A stretch of DNA of 64,000 nt from contig VGOD01000003.1 of NCBI GenBank assembly GCA_016876015.1, positions 1 to 64,000 of the forward strand. The letters are read 5' to 3'. The position numbers and the translations under genes were made by a program. Origin of the DNA: Chloroflexota bacterium (GTDB taxonomy: Bacteria; Chloroflexota; Anaerolineae; CG2-30-64-16). The first letter of the stretch is position 1. Every line of letters starts with the position of its first letter. Shown in pieces: positions 63,573-64,000 of this stretch. Below the pieces are notes generated by a model that made no database searches, was not told where the DNA came from, and saw nothing but the letters and a program-made list of their open reading frames with translations.

Positions 63573-64000
63573 ATGATCATCCGACTGCAACACGTAGGGC
63601 TTTCGCTGGAGAACCTGCGAGCCTTTGAGGAACGTTTCGAAGCATTGTTCGGCCTGAAGGCGCTCGACCTGCGCAAAGATCAGGGCAGGGGCTTCCAGTT
63701 CGATTCCCGTATCATGTTCCCGAACGAGCTGTGGCTCCACTGCGTCCAAAACTGGAACCCTGAGTCGCGGGTCAACAGGTTTCTGAAGCAGCACGGCGAG
63801 GGGCTCGAGCACATCGCGCTGGAAACGGACGACATCGAGGGTGACGTAGCGCATCTGAGGAAGCTCGGCGTGCCGCTGTATCAGGATAAGATCTTCAACG
63901 CGCCCGACGGATTCGAGGCGTTCGTCTATCCGGCCGATGCGATCGGCTTCACCATCGAATTGATCCAACCCCACGCCACGAGCTGGCGGTTCGATGCAGC
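63573..64000 (+). CDS. VOC-family protein, cut by the right edge
   Basis: This ORF is absent from the track because it is open at the window end. At least 142 residues are visible: MIIRLQHVGLSLENLRAF, then HIALETDDIE and a strand ending FTIELIQP, giving the two beta-alpha-beta-beta-beta modules of the vicinal oxygen chelate superfamily. His7, a His in EHIALE and Glu in FTIELI are plausible metal ligands. GGAGG precedes ATG 63573. Lyases, epimerases and dioxygenases share this fold, so the reaction is unknown. It is probably co-transcribed with the DegT-type gene. Confidence 0.85.
   Translation, partial: MIIRLQHVGLSLENLRAFEERFEALFGLKALDLRKDQGRGFQFDSRIMFPNELWLHCVQNWNPESRVNRFLKQHGEGLEHIALETDDIEGDVAHLRKLGVPLYQDKIFNAPDGFEAFVYPADAIGFTIELIQPHATSWRFDA

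Overview
The window is GC-rich chromosomal DNA with housekeeping genes (uvrB, a type IIA topoisomerase A subunit, hemW), secreted proteins with Thr/Pro linkers, a Ser/Thr kinase beside an FHA regulator, paired ArsA-like ATPases, and many intergenic tandem or inverted repeats. This mix fits a Chloroflexota bacterium, probably Anaerolineae-like. That is an inference from gene content; no rRNA or other phylogenetic marker is present. No tRNA, rRNA, CRISPR array, prophage or transposase gene was recognised.

Layout. (1) 0-3.1 kb: two paralogous ~90-residue proteins, each preceded by the same two-hairpin repeat, then two ArsA/Get3-like ATPases in tandem. (2) 3.3-21.3 kb: M28 peptidase, a fused ADP-forming acyl-CoA synthetase, an M3 oligopeptidase, topoisomerase A subunit, uvrB, a secreted GH3-like protein, a Ser/Thr kinase divergent from an FHA/winged-helix protein, hemW and a PHP hydrolase. 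(3) 21.5-28.1 kb: an amino-sugar-like cluster on the minus strand (two YCEHC proteins, NagA-like, a 49-residue ORF, NagB-like, ceramidase-like), divergent from an FGGY kinase. (4) 28.1-37.7 kb: GNAT protein, glcF-glcD, YjbQ-type protein, a beta-propeller/glycosidase lipoprotein, a broken secreted gene, and a DapA-like aldolase with an enolase-superfamily enzyme. (5) 37.9-64 kb: a repeat protein followed by a large catabolic island. The island holds a hydantoin/Asp-Glu-type racemase, two M24-fold proteins, an aldo-keto reductase, an amidohydrolase, a GntR/FCD regulator, an SDR, two tandem DUF4438-like proteins, four class I transaminase-like proteins, an Ldh_2-type dehydrogenase, peptide-type ABC permeases with a binding protein, DUF362, DUF885, an AstE/AspA-like protein, a DegT-type protein, and a VOC protein cut by the right edge.

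Working model for the island (inference): the ABC system imports an amino-acid-, peptide- or N-heterocycle-like compound. Amidohydrolase, DUF885, M24-fold and AstE-like proteins act on its amide bonds, and the racemase, transaminases and dehydrogenases process the products. A likely FCD-type operator (ATTGTCGACA-like) lies upstream of the GntR gene, just after the SDR promoter, within the M24/aldo-keto-reductase divergent promoter, and in a related form beside the ABC promoter. Several island proteins keep their fold but lack canonical catalytic residues.

Two kinds of repetitive DNA stand out. Seven copies of a ~160-240 bp structured element sit between genes, and the fullest copies end in the same short word (GATTTTCAGGACAG). 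Period-7 tandem repeats occur in several spacers and once in frame inside a gene. Where the ORF track's start lies inside such a repeat, the start was moved downstream to a better-supported codon.
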